Assembly (NCBI GenBank): GCA_963969345.1
Contig: OZ017770.1
Span: forward strand, 4,473,246 to 4,537,245
Reading direction: 5' to 3'
DNA: 64,000 bases
Source of the DNA: Turbatrix aceti
Lineage: Eukaryota; Nematoda; Chromadorea; Rhabditida; Panagrolaimidae
This document shows positions 1 through 11,721 of the stretch, piece by piece. The position numbers and the translations under genes are program-made. The notes below the pieces were generated by a model, which did not search any database, was not told where the DNA came from, and worked only from the letters and a program-made list of their open reading frames with translations. The number at the start of each line of letters is the position of its first letter. Position 1 is the stretch's first letter.

Positions 1-52
1 CATTTGTTTTTTTCTTCTCGCTCAATGACATGAAGAAAAACACAAGGCCCAT

Positions 53-61
53 GAACTAGGC
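53..61. repeat. Left target-site duplication of the MULE
   Basis: GAACTAGGC immediately precedes the left inverted repeat and recurs exactly at 1223-1231 after the right one. Nine bases is the usual duplication length for Mutator-like elements. Confidence 0.85.
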
Positions 62-1222
62 GGTTTAGTGACACTACTCCTATTTTGACAACTCCTATTA
101 TGACAACTCCTATTTTGACAACTCCTATTTTGACAACTTTTCACAGTCTTTCCTATTTTGTCAACCAATTCCTATTTTAACAACTTTTTAAAAAAAGGGT
201 GCATTAGGGGTTGTTGCGTGCGCTGAAGACAACTGTGTTGTTGCCTGAGGGCATGGATGACTTTATCACGAGATATTATCATTTTTAGTGATATTTTTTT
301 TGTAAAAAAACATTTTGTGTTTTATTTTTTGGAACAATTTTTTTGAACACAGTTAGTACTATTTGATTTTAGTTATGAATCAATTATTATTTAATTAGTC
401 TGCTTTTGAGAGTCTTGCCTGTGCAAGTAAAAGAAATTGTTGAAAAGATTTTATTATGCCATTTTCAGTATTGTTTTCAAAAAAACAACAGCGATATTAT
501 AAATTAACAATCTGATAAACACAAAATAACGGCTTAAGGGCTGTTACATTATCAATGAAAAATGTTCAAATATTTAAAACGAAAAAATGGGTTTCCAGTG
601 TACGTTGTGCTCGGGGAAGAAAGAATGCTAACTCCAGATGATTCACCCACTTTGCAATTTTTGGTTCGTCCAAAAATTCGGTAAGCCTTAATGCCTGACA
701 CCGTCGTAGTACCGCTTGCCGAAAATGGAAGACGCATGCTTTGACAATGTCGGCAAAAATGATCTTCAGAGCCCCCATTTTTTTTTTTTTTGATTTGAAA
801 TTTGATGTTAGTACAAGTACTGAAATTTTTACTTCTTTACAGCACTTAAAAATCTGTAGATTTTTTCTTCTGAACCCTGCTTGATTTTTGGTCAAAATTC
901 GTCTTATAATTTAAAAAAAACAAATCCAAATGTTTCGAATGTTATCACAAACTGCATTATATTTTTTTTCTGTTTTTTTACAAAAAAAAATATCACTAAA
1001 AATGATAATATCTCGTGATAAAGTCATCCATGCCCTCAGGCAACAACACAGTTGTCTTCAGCGCACGCAACAACCCCTAATGCACCCTTTTTTTAAAAAG
1101 TTGTTAAAATAGGAATTGGTTGACAAAATAGGAAAGACTGTGAAAAGTTGTCAAAATAGGAGTTGTCAAAATAGGAGTTGTCATAATAGGAGTTGTCAAA
1201 ATAGGAGTAGTGTCACTAAACC
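62..1222. mobile_element. Mutator-like (MULE) DNA transposon, non-autonomous, long terminal inverted repeats
   Basis: The left arm (62 to about 311) and right arm (about 971 to 1222) are near-perfect reverse complements over roughly 250 bp, starting GGTTTAGTGACAC. The element is flanked by an exact 9-bp direct repeat, GAACTAGGC, at 53-61 and 1223-1231. Long inverted ends, a 9-bp target duplication and a transposase remnant inside together fit the Mutator superfamily. Just inside each end lies a ~15-bp tandem unit (TCCTATTTTGACAAC-like, about four copies, one with TTATG). The two arms have hardly diverged, so insertion is probably recent. The interior cannot encode a full transposase, so movement would need a source elsewhere. 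Confidence 0.88.
566..778 (-). pseudogene. Decayed MULE transposase fragment
   Basis: Reading leftward from 778 the frame gives MGALKIIFADIVKACVFHFR and continues QAVLRRCQALRL. The CVFHFRQAV...Q-L pattern resembles the conserved CxFHFxQAxxRxxQxLGL block of MULE transposases found in animals. Only about 70 residues are left. The DDE catalytic core, the zinc-finger region and any plausible start are missing, so this is a remnant and not a working gene. Its position inside an element with Mutator-type ends supports the family call. Family recognition is from memory of the motif, not from a search. Confidence 0.6.
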
Positions 1223-1231
1223 GAACTAGGC
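1223..1231. repeat. Right target-site duplication of the MULE
   Basis: Exact copy of the 9-bp sequence at 53-61, directly after the right inverted repeat. Confidence 0.85.
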
Positions 1232-4200
1232 TGCATGAGCTTTTTTTCTTTATCGCTCTTGCACTCATCTCCGTTTTCAAACAACAGTCAATTGAAATTT
1301 GTTTCATTGCCTAGAAGCCGATTTCTTGTGTATAGTATGCATTGTCGGATTTTAAGGAAAACATAATGGAGACAATAAAAATCGTAATAAATTCTAAAAA
1401 AAATAATCTTTTTTTCTAAAAAAAAAGAATTTTTAATGTTCTAAAAATTTCAACTTAACGGGTTTTTTTCAAAATAAAATTCCACGTCTAAAAATTAGAA
1501 CAGAAAAAAATTGAAAATGGTTGTTCGCCCCAGAAGGGATGAAAACGAACTGTAAAAAACAAGCCTTACTAATTTGTTAAAACTTCTTGACAACCAAGTA
1601 CCTCTTAATTTACACTACTACTGTTGATTTCAGTTGCGCTCATTGAGAGAAAACAAAAAAAGAACAGCAACAAATGAGGCTAATCATGAGCATAATCAAA
1701 TACTGATGCTTTTCTTTCTTCTCTACCGCTTTTTTTTATTTTTTAAAACAATTTCTTGACTGTGTATTTTTTGTGTTATGCGAGTTTGGTTGGTATTCTC
1801 TTTTTGCGATGAAGGCGGAGTGTGGCAGGCCACAGGGTTGTACCAGACACTGCCTGACACATTGGTTTGGTAGTGGCCGAACACGCAACTTTAACGAGGG
1901 TGAAAGTGAATGGAGACCTTCGACGTAAATAAAAAACGAAAAGAGAGGCCAGAGTGCTGCAGGGCCGAAGTATAGACCGGGAGTGAAGAGAAGGAGAGAG
2001 AGAGGAATTGTGACGACACACGAAAAAATGACAGAGCAAGTTTTTTTGTAACCAACTGGTCAGGTCAACCTTTGACTCTTAGACCGGGAGTTACGCGCGC
2101 GCGCGCCTCCCCGTACCCGCCAGACAACCAGACAATGCAGGCGCGCAGGTGAGAGGAGGCGACAGGAACAACTACGTGAGCGTACCTTCTACAGGTAAGC
2201 ACGGTTTGGATTCGCAGGCGGCAAAATTTGATAAAGGAAGACTTAGTCAAACCCCTTTTTGCAAAAATGAAAAACTAAAAGTGCAAAGTTTTTTATTCAC
2301 AAGAGAAAACGAAAAACGATTGAACATCAGAAATAAGTCGTACCAGGCAATTTAAAAAAAACGCCCAAAATCTTTTAAAAAATATAAATTACGTTTCCCC
2401 CCGTTCAGAAGATAGCCAAAACAATGTCGCAGGAACGTTTGCAAGGTGAAAAATAGTGCACAAAGACGCAATAAAAATAAAAAACACCAAACATTTTTTG
2501 ACGGCAAAAGTTCTTCAATCAGTGAGCAAAAATCGTTCAAAACGACAACGCACTATTTTTTGTGTGATCCTGGAGCCTGTTGAGGACTACACACTGATAA
2601 CAAAGCGTGAGGGTGTGACACGTGAAAGCATAGAAAAATAAATGCAGAAAATGTAATCAGTTTTTAATTTGACTTAAGCCACACACGCAGCTTCATATTT
2701 TGCGCCAGACAAAAAATGAATCAAGATTAAAAAAAGTCAGTAACTAGAATATAAGCTTTTTAATTTCCGGTTTTAGTAACCTGGTTAAAGGCGGATGGTG
2801 ATCAAAAAACATACACTCGCATCAAGAATCAAACTCTCGACTGTCAGGAGCAAAATAAAACATTTTTAGCACGCATGTAACGGTTACGACAAAAATGTGA
2901 CACACCCCCAATATGGGCCATTCAGTCCAACGGGGGTAGCTGACTGACACCGACTGTAGAAAAAAACAGAAAACAATCAGATTCGTGAACTCGAGAAAGT
3001 CGCATACGCTACTACTTGCCCCGCAATGCAACAAAAGTGGGTTACGCGCAAAAACTTGCAAGAACAATTTTTTGTGGAAAAAAGGGTGGACGACCCTGTT
3101 GATATTTTGTAGTCAGCAAATGATTGTCTTGACGTGACAAGAACAAAATGGCACAAACAAACGTAGAAGCTATGCAAAAAAAACCAACTGAGGACCACCC
3201 AAAAAACTGACTGATCTCTGGGGCTGTGCCAGCGAGGGAAAGGCGGGAAGAGTCTCCAGTCTTTCGACTCCTTTTTTTTCTTCTTTGAAACTGAAACAGC
3301 GACCAGCGTCGTCGTCTGCAGCTGCAACAAACATATGAAAAAAAAAAACAATAATAAAGGCAGCGTAACTTTCAAAATGATTCTTTGGTGGACAAAACTA
3401 AACGCATGTGTTTGAAAAGAAGGAAGTACCTAAAACCCCCGGCGCAGCCAGGCACTACAAAAAATTTTTAGCGACCTTGAAGTCTCATACCCTGCTTAAT
3501 AAAATTAGTAAACAGGTCAACTTATGAGAACAAGCAGCACAGCGAGATTGACGTGTCTTAGTTCTCACTGGGGCAAGTTAAAAGAAATAAAGAGAGCCCT
3601 GCAAAGAATAGTTACCACAGAATCAGAAGTAACAGTGAACATGTACAAATGATAATGAACGAATTGAACCCATGAAAAAAAACACAAACAAGAATGGCAT
3701 ACGGTGGTGGTCAAAACAAGGCTAAAAATTTTTAGTCTTCGGTCCAACTCGTCAAGCTGATTCTGTATAGCTGGATTACCGCTGCTTACTTACTTACAAT
3801 GCTGCATAAGAGAATATCAAAAATGACCATTGGACAAAAAAAACAACGATGATATTGTATGCCCGAGCCAACTCGTGCCGGGAACCACTACCTGAATTTA
3901 GTCTCAGAATAACAACAACAATGGTCAGTTTTTTTCTTGTTGTTACTATACAATTTTTTGAAAAAAATACATCTTTTTTTACGAAAACAAGGTAACTGAC
4001 AACTTTAATAGCCCATAAAAAAAGAATGTTAAGCTCAACGGATGGTTGACAAATTGACATGAATTACACCTGGTTTTTTCAATCCGGACTGTGTAACAAT
4101 AATGGCCATGACTCAAAATTAACTGGCACTTCCTGTCAGCAGACGACGAACATAGTCTGAAAGTCTGCGAGTGCCAGGTAAAATGCTTGGAAACCTCACT

Positions 4201-4500
4201 GCGCAGACATACGAAAGAAATCTTTATTAAACGCAAAATGCATTTGAGGACATAGGCTAAATGTTTTTTGTGTATGTAAATGGTTACAAATACAACGTAA
4301 AAAAAGGATAACGATAAAGCGTGAAAATTGTTGCGTATGGAGATGAGCAAGGAAAATCATGACAAGATAAATAAGTAAACGACGAAGACTTACAACACGT
4401 TGTTCAGATATACGTATAACAAAAACTGTGCATTGCACCCGGAATGAGCAACTAATCAGAAACAAAATTAAATTAACGAACGCTAGACAAACAAAATGCG
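1232..4500. other. Gene-poor region
   Basis: No supported gene. It contains AT-rich homopolymer runs, a short (GC)n tract at about 2094-2107, and an isolated AG|GTAAGC donor-like site near 2192. A 132-codon minus-strand frame at 2977-3375 begins with a leucine/phenylalanine-rich run over a poly-T tract and looks like chance. The right end probably holds the 3' UTR of the minus-strand RhoGAP gene; TTTATT (AATAAA on the minus strand) occurs near 4217. Confidence 0.6.
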
Positions 4501-7500
4501 TTAGAGGTCAGGGATAATAACAAAAGGCGAATAGTCACGTTGACTGACAACAACGGCATTGAGCCACTGATTTCGCTGCACTTCGTCAGAAAAAGCCACA
4601 CAGTATCCAGCAATTTTAGTGTTGTATTTCCCAGACTTGAGAATAAACGTGGTAGTGTAAGGGTAGTTTAATGGATTTTTCCTCTCTTCTGTATGACCCA
4701 TAAACCAGATGGTTTCATCGATGATCCATTCTTTCTGGGGCTTTTGTAGCTGTTCACCCTGCAAATGTTGTTTGACACCTTAGTCCACTCAAAGTCAAAA
4801 ACAAACTTTGTGGAACTGTTGAATTTTTTTGCCATCTTGAATTCGCAGCTGGGCAGACTTGAATGTCTTTGATCCGGGTTCGGCCACCTTGATGTCCTCC
4901 GCAAACGGTCGACTGTTCTGCAAAAAATTAATTTTTATAAATAACGCATAACCTTTGCAGGAACGAACCGCTGGATGAAAGGGATAGCGCTCTTTTTTGA
5001 GCACCAGATATATGTCTTCGGCTTTCCAGACAATCCATCGTTCTAGAGCAATCGAGTTAATCGTCTCGGAGTCGCCAACCCGCCGCTCCAATGTACCGTT
5101 TTTGGCAACCTAAAATTCTTGAGGGAAAATGACAAAAACAAGAAACCCCACCTCAAAAAGAGCGTAATCCTGAGCAGAGTAATCAGGACCCATAGATTTG
5201 ATTTTCTGCTCAACAACTTGCTCGGCCATTAACGTAGACTGCACGTTGAAGCACTGATTGTCTTTCTTGAACAGGTGGATAGAAATCAAAAAGCCTTGAG
5301 ACCTCTTTGGGGCACGACAAGCAGATTCGAATACCTGCGCAGGGTCTTTCAAAGGCTCAACCTTGGGAATGCCGAAAATTGGGTAATGGAGCTCGAGCAA
5401 GTCCTTCATCACCATGATTTGCATCCCAGTACGATTGCAGAAGTTGGAAATGTCATCCGTGTTCACCATCTAAAAACTATGTCATGCAGAAAAACGCAGA
5501 CCTCATAAAAAAAATTAACGAACGTTGTTGACAGTAAATACAGTGGGCCCGAAGACTCTGCCAAGATTATCGATAGAAGCACGATTATCAGCCTCATTGG
5601 AATTGACTTCGATCAGATGCTCGATCAAACGCTTCAGCGTGTTGTAGTGAACTTTGGGCATGGTTTCGAGGGCGGTTTTGTAGTCTTCTGATTTGTGATG
5701 AATTAACTCTTGCTTTTCGGCGGAGCTCGCAGGCTGGCTCCCTCTTGCTGCTGAAAATAAACAAATTCAAAAAACCAATTCCCTAATCGTTAAACTCACT
5801 CAAACGATAACGATCGGCAATGGCGTACAACTCGGATTGGATTTCATCGGGAATAAGCGGTCTTTCAAGGTTTCTCAAAAACGTGCGCAGAACATCGGCA
5901 ATTGCGTTTATCTCTTCGTCGTTGTCCGATGAGAGGTGAGTTTCGTACGGATCTGAAAAAAATATAACTAGCAAAAAAACAAGCTTCAACGAATGTATTT
6001 ACCATTTTTTAGAGCTTCAAGAGCCTTTTTAGCGACCGTGTTGGGTCCATTTTTACGGTAAATTCCAGGTTGTTTGATGCCATGAGTAGCGATGAACTTG
6101 ATGCACCGGTCAATGATCACCGGAATGTCTTCATTGGTGAGCCGACAGTCCACGAGATGTCTTGAAGAACGCCGCAGATTGAATTGCAAGTAGTTGTGCC
6201 ATGATTTTGTGACGCTGTCGATTTCACCTTGGAGGTACAAAGAAGATGCGTTGAGAACAATAAGCAAAGGGCCGACTTTGGAATGAAAAACGTGGTTGCA
6301 ATAGTCTGCCAACGGCATGTGCGTCTTGAGCTGGGTGAATTTGCGAATATCAACTTCATGAATGACGCGATCTTGCTGGTTCCAGTAGAAAAGAGAGTTC
6401 TCCTTGGTGAAGACATACCCCTCCATCCACAAGCCAGTGAATCCTTCCTTGATGAAAACCTTGCCAGCAGCGGCGACGACGTTGATCGCCTCGTTGACCG
6501 CAGAATCACTGGGACAATTGCACTTGGCCAGGAGACTGATCCAAAAATCGTAGTTTTCATCCGGAGCGAAACATAGAAGGACCGCTTTCTTCGTGGACAG
6601 TTTGTTGCTGTTTCCCGGGGGCGATAGCACAACTATGATGTCGCTGGCGTTGTCCGTGGATCTTCCGATGAAGAGCAGCCGAGAGAGGTCGAATGGACCT
6701 GCCACGAGCGATTCTTCCTAAAAACAAGGCCGTATTTAGCTAAAAACAACAAAAGAAACGATTAATTACTTCATCGTCAGTCATAAACTGCAGCTGTCGA
6801 TGGCGTAGAGAAGCCCACAGTCGCCTGCCGTCTTTTTTCGACGACTTGAGCTTCACCCAGCCGGAAAAGCTAACAGATTCACCATCGGCTTTCGGCGAAT
6901 AGCTCACCGTCCGGCTGAGAGAAACGGGATGCATTACACTGGGGTAATAAAAATCCATGCCATCCTCCCCCGATTTCGTAGACACAGAATCGCCGGAAGC
7001 CGACGGACAAACGTCCTCCTCCACGCCATCGATGAATTCAAATGAGCACTTGTGTTCCGGGTTTTTCCTGTCTAGATCATTGAGCACATTTTCCAGAAGC
7101 AGGTTATCAGCAGGTTCTTCAGGTATGCTCTGCAAATCAAGTTCATCCTGGTGTGCCAGCAGACTGACAACGTCATTTGATTTTGAAGGAGGAGGTCCGG
7201 TACTTTGTGCAGCATCTGGCTCCGCGTGACTGTTGACCCTGGGGGGTATCGGCGGTGGTGGGCCACTTGGAAGCAGGAAATGAGGTGGCAATTTGGGGGG
7301 CGCAAAGGGTGGTGCAGGAGCAGGTACAGTGGGTCGATTGAACGCTATCAGGTGATTTAAGACCGGATCGATGGATGATTCACCGTGTTTTGTCGCCAAC
7401 AAGGGTGACTGATTGGCCGCTGACTGGGGGGATTGCTGCGACAAACTAGACTGCGAAGAGGACACCGAACTGGATACCGATAACGATGTCGGCAATTTTA

Positions 7501-7753
7501 CTTCGAGTTTGAAGCCGATTGGAGGTGGCGGACGACGTGGAGGTGTACTAATGACCTGTTGGTTACCGTTGGGTTGCCGACCTTCGTTTTCGACGTCTTC
7601 TTTGGGCTCAGGAGGAAGGGGGGCATGCTTAAGCAGCGGCACAGGTACACTCGGCGGGAATCCAATTGGAGGAGGGGGTACCACAGGTGGATTAACAACG
7701 TCTGACGTAAAGATTGTCCTAGGCTTCGGAACCGGTTTGTCAACGCCGCTCAT
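4501..7753 (-). CDS. ARAP-like RhoGAP with PH and RA-type domains, lacking ArfGAP
   Basis: Exons on the minus strand: 7753-6770, 6717-6003, 5952-5800, 5750-5524, 5469-5152, 5109-4807, 4758-4501; 985 residues, all junctions in phase. Residues 1 to about 290 are proline/serine-rich with PPPP-type SH3/WW ligands. A PH domain starts near 296 (FSGWVKLKS) and a second near 421 (LWMEGYVF). The RhoGAP domain begins near 523 (EDIPVIIDRCIKFI) and carries the arginine finger in GIYRKNG (R549) and the VFGPTVF block. A Ras-association-like region and a C-terminal PH-like segment (FSDEVQRNQWLNAV) follow. PH-PH-RhoGAP-RA-PH order matches ARAP proteins, which turn off Rho GTPases at membranes and the actin cortex, but no ArfGAP zinc finger or ankyrin repeats are encoded here. 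The 5109-4807 exon reads through a short AT-rich stretch that could be mistaken for a 35-bp intron, but removing it would break the frame. Confidence 0.85.
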
Positions 7754-8265
7754 AATCGCCTAAACCGGAGGTCGTGATCGGGTTTAAGCGGCGACTTTGC
7801 ATAATATTAAAATATTGAAATACGAGCATAAAAACCACGAAAAACGAAAACGGATGTACAACAAGCAAATGGGGGAATGCGGGTAAAAACAACTGCGATT
7901 AATCTCAGAGGTGATTGAAAAAATGGGTGATGATTCATCTTTGATTTTAAATAACTGAAACAAGTAGTCGTTACACCATTAAAGAGAAGCTATTCCCCAA
8001 TCAATATCGTACATCAATCGCCGTTTAGAAAATGTAAATAAAACAGCAAGACGGAAAGACGGCGATATTTTTTGTTAAATTTTGCACCGGTGTGAATCGG
8101 TGCGCGTCTGAGCAGTTACATTGAGATCACCGAAAAGGGTGTTCTCGGCGCGAATAAAAGTGAACGAGTGAGAATAGCTTGTTCACGTACAGGGTTGTTT
8201 TTTTATCACGAATTTTTCTTATTCGTTGTTAGGAATCTGACTAATGGTCTACGTTTTAGAGCACC
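7754..8265. promoter_or_regulatory. Shared intergenic region between divergent genes
   Basis: About 510 bp separate the start codons of the RhoGAP gene (-) and the TACO1 gene (+), so both promoters must lie here or in unseen 5' exons. A TTTTAG acceptor-like sequence ends at 8259, six bases before the TACO1 ATG, which fits trans-splicing or a 5' UTR intron. I see no clear TATA box. Confidence 0.5.
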
Positions 8266-9493
8266 ATGCTCGCAATTGGTCGATTAAATCTCTCCAGCAT
8301 CCATAGATCCCTGTCATGCACGGCAGCGGCGTTCAAGGGACATTCCAAGTGGCAGAATATCAAAGCGACCAAGGGTAAGAACGATATGATTCGCTCGCAG
8401 AAAACCAATCTGCTGCTGCGTCGCGTGAAAACCGCCGTTCAACACGGAGGCTTCGATCCAAAGCTGAACCGAAAGCTTGCCGATCTGCAGTTTGAATTCA
8501 AATCCGCTGGATTGCCCGTTGACACACTCAACAATTATCTTACCAAACTCAAGGTGGGCTTTTTTCTATGAATTATCTATGCTTGGTTGCGATCTGCTGT
8601 TGAAAAAAAGGGCGGACAGATGCGAAAGAGCTTTTAGTAGCATGTGTCCCTCGTTGGGATAAACTGGGATCGAAGCAATTGACTGACCAAGCAATTCATT
8701 TCATGCTCATTTCTATCAAACTTGGTGCGGAATTTTAGGCATATTTTAAACTCAAATTTAATTATTTTTTGTTTTATTATTTTTTTATTTTTTTGGGCAT
8801 ATTTTAAACGCAGTTTTTATTATCATTTTCACTTTTTCAGAATAAGCCAGACCTGACGTTTTACTTTGACCTGATCGGTCCCAGTGGCTCGTTTGTTATT
8901 ATTGAGACCGAAGGCGACAACAAGAATCGTATTCAAGCAGCTGTTTATCGCGTTATTAAAAAGGTGGGTGCTTGTAAAAATTTTTCTTTTCTTGAATAAC
9001 ACCATATATGTTTGTGATTCAACGTTATAACATTAGATGCGACTTGATATTTTCTATTGAAAAATTTTGTTTTCAGATTGGAGGTTTTCGCTTTGCAACA
9101 GACAGTCTGCGCAACAGATTCGAGGAAAAGGCCGTTGTCAAGATAGCCGCCAAGCAAGCTGACGGCAAAGAGCTGAACCTCGAACAAGCCGAAGAACTGG
9201 CCATCGAACTTGAATGCGAAGAGGTCAGTGACGTCACCGAAGAAGATGGCCTCAAGTTTGAATTCACAGCAGACGGCAAGGACCTCTCAAAACTGGAAAA
9301 CGCATTGACGAGCCAAGGCTACACAGTGGAGTCTGCGGAATCCCAACTCGTTCCTATCTACCCGATCACACTTTCCCCCGACGAAGTAGCCGTAGTCGAC
9401 AAACTCTATGAGCAGTTGCAGGACGTGGAGGAAGTCAGAAACATTTACGACAATCTTGGTGATACCGCGGAGAGTCAGACAGCTTCTGCATAG
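8266..9493 (+). CDS. Mitochondrial YebC/PmpR family translational activator (TACO1-like)
   Basis: Exons 8266-8553, 8841-8963 and 9077-9493 encode 275 residues. Residues 1 to about 22 are rich in R, S and A with no acids and look like a mitochondrial targeting sequence. The YebC hallmark GHSKWQNIK follows at 25-33, then the LNRKLADLQFEFKSAGLP region and an acidic C-terminal half (YTVESAESQLVPIYPITL). Human TACO1 aids translation of mitochondrial COX1 mRNA; the same role is inferred here. The family is normally 230-300 residues, so the model looks complete. Both introns (287 and 113 bp) are long for this window. The start is the first ATG after an acceptor-like TTTTAG. Confidence 0.93.
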
Positions 9494-9861
9494 TAGACGT
9501 TTTTTGTTAGTCGTTAAATTTTTGTAGGAATGTTTTTTGTCATTTCGTTGCAAGTTTTTTCGTATTAAAGGAATTGTTATCTATGTTGCCCTTATTATCA
9601 TCGAGGTGGGCCACTGAAGCACGGCATTGTGTGAGTATGAACTATGGTATCGCTTTTAAAAGTACAAGCTACTGCCGACGGTCGTACAAGCTACAACCAT
9701 ATCAAGCGCAAGGGGCCACGATTTCCGCGCCTCTAAACATCGGTCGGTAAACATGAGATAAGATAAAGCATTCGACGCCTCCAATAAATGCTCAGACGGT
9801 CACTAGTTTTGGTAGTTAGTTATATCTAGCATTAACGTGTTGTACAAACGCATTTCTCATT
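9494..9861 (+). other. Spacer between TACO1-like and CHK kinase-like genes
   Basis: It holds the TACO1 3' UTR and the upstream region of the next same-strand gene. It contains a CGTCGGCAGT-type GC-rich patch but no ORF or obvious acceptor next to the following ATG. Confidence 0.4.
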
Positions 9862-11207
9862 ATGTCTATCGTGGACACGACTTTTTCCATTAGTTTTGTT
9901 CTGGATCGGCTCCGGGAAGCGGATACCCGTTTCAGAGACTGTACTCTCGACAACCTCATCAACTTTTCTTCCAAGGTTTGTAAGTTACACATAATTCGGC
10001 AAATCACGTCACTCTTCTAGGAAATAACCTGCGGCGATGCATTTTTCTCCCGCATCGTCCGTGTCAAGTTTATGTGGAACAAGTCTAAGAAAATCCCTCA
10101 AAGCATTGTTCTCAAGATCCCTGGCGTTCAGGAAGTATGTAACAATGAGGGTGAAAAGTATCTGATTTTTGCGCATCGAAACGAAGCCGATACCTACAAT
10201 CTTCTGATGAACATTCAAAAAAAACTAAACATTCGTCTCAAAGTGCCTAAAACGTACTACGCTGCGGATTTTAGTCCGGATCACAATGACGGGCTTCTCA
10301 TCATGGATGATTTGACACCGTTCGGCACGACTATTCCCATGATCCCCGGCTTCAACAACGAGCAGGTGGAATCTGTCATTGACGAACTCGCGCGAATTAC
10401 TGCTGCGGCATGGCTTGTGCCTGATGAGTTGGACAAGCTCGGAGATCGCCCCAATCCCCAGGAATTCATTGACGAAATGTGGAATTACTGCATGCAACTC
10501 AAAGACGTTAGTTTAATAAATATTTTTTTCGCTATTAACGTTTCTGATTCAGATTGACTCCCGCTTTGATAATTTTTTTGAAAAACTGAAAAATGTATTC
10601 ACAAAGAAAAGTTACGAATATACCTTGCATGATGATAACAAGTTTGGTATGTAGTGTCACAGCTTATATTTTTAATCTCAGATTATGTACCTTTAGGTTT
10701 TCCTCCCACTATCGTCCACACCGATCTATGGGCGCCAAATATTATTTTTGAGCAGTATAACGGCGTGGTCGGTAACAATCTTGTATCTATTATTGATTGG
10801 CAGGGAGCTGCACGAGGTGAGCGACATTATCACTCATGACCGCGTCATTAGCATGCGTTTTAGGCAACCCATGTGGAGATATTTTGCGCGTGCTCGCTGT
10901 CAATACGACATCAAAGTATCGGCGAGATAATACTGAACGTCTGCTGAGACGGTATATGATCGGAGTTCAGGAAGCAATGGGAGGCAAAGCGCCTTTCACT
11001 TTCGACCAACTTCAGTACGCGTTCGCAGCATCGTCGGCCTTTGTCGCCATGTTCATGGGCTTTGGCGTGCCGATGTATTATCACATGCCCGCTGTCGTCG
11101 GCACGGATCCCATCAAACGCGAAATTCTTCGCGAAGAATTGCTCGATCGCGCGGAATGCATGTTTGAAGACACACTGGCACTCTTTGACAAGTACAACTT
11201 ATATTAA
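9862..11207 (+). CDS. CHK kinase-like protein (EcKinase/DUF1679-type, aminoglycoside-phosphotransferase fold)
   Basis: Exons 9862-9975, 10021-10506, 10553-10646, 10697-10816 and 10864-11207 give 385 residues. The catalytic loop is VHTDLWAPN (Asp241, Asn246) and the metal-binding motif is IIDWQ (Asp265). These match the HxDxxxxN and DW motifs of the CHK family, a large nematode and insect expansion related to choline and aminoglycoside kinases. The N-terminal lobe has SIVLKIP, with the lysine expected to hold ATP. The substrate is unknown; insect relatives phosphorylate ecdysteroids. There is no signal peptide or membrane segment, so it is probably cytosolic. The gene lies 369 bp after the TACO1-like gene on the same strand; an operon is possible but unproven. 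Confidence 0.88.
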
Positions 11208-11721
11208 GCCATTTACTATGTTTGCCTTCATTTTTTTCTGTATTTGAATGCTGTGTTTTATAATCGGATATAAAATTAAACGATGAGAAAAAACTCGTGG
11301 AAAAAGATTGAGCGCATCAAAACATTGTGTCAGAGTATCCTGAAAATTGCGCAAGATGAGATACGCAAACGCACGCCTACTTTTATCTGGATGAATTCAA
11401 TATCCCCAGAAGAGAAAGTAATGAAGGGTTGGTTGCGCGTTACATCCGCGGAGACTCATTAAGAAGGTTTGTATTTTTAGATGAGTCCGCGGGTAACTCA
11501 GTCATGCTCCTGACCCACAAATTATTTAAATGTACCTCGATAGTAGATCTCCGCTTCATTCCAATTTCGTTTATCTTGTATCCACGGAATTTTAACGTTG
11601 TTTTTAGATACCAATCAATTGGCTTCAACCAATTTTGGTAGCATCTTCCGCGTGATTATCCGCAATATTTTGTCTACCTCGGTTCATCTTCGGTGTGTTT
11701 TTACCCGTCTAGACGGAAAAT
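11208..11721 (+). other. Spacer before the PAN-domain gene
   Basis: No supported ORF; a 70-codon frame at 11429-11641 has no gene-like features. The 3' end of the CHK gene has ATAAAATTAAA near 11270. A TCTAG acceptor-like site ends at 11712, ten bases before the next start codon. Confidence 0.4.

Noticed and set aside
2977..3375. 132-codon minus-strand frame with a signal-peptide-like start
   Set aside because: The hydrophobic start is encoded by low-complexity poly-T sequence and the rest has no motif or splice structure.
4918..4952. A 35-bp intron inside the RhoGAP exon 5109-4807
   Set aside because: Removing 35 bp breaks the reading frame, while reading through keeps it open into the clearly homologous next segment.
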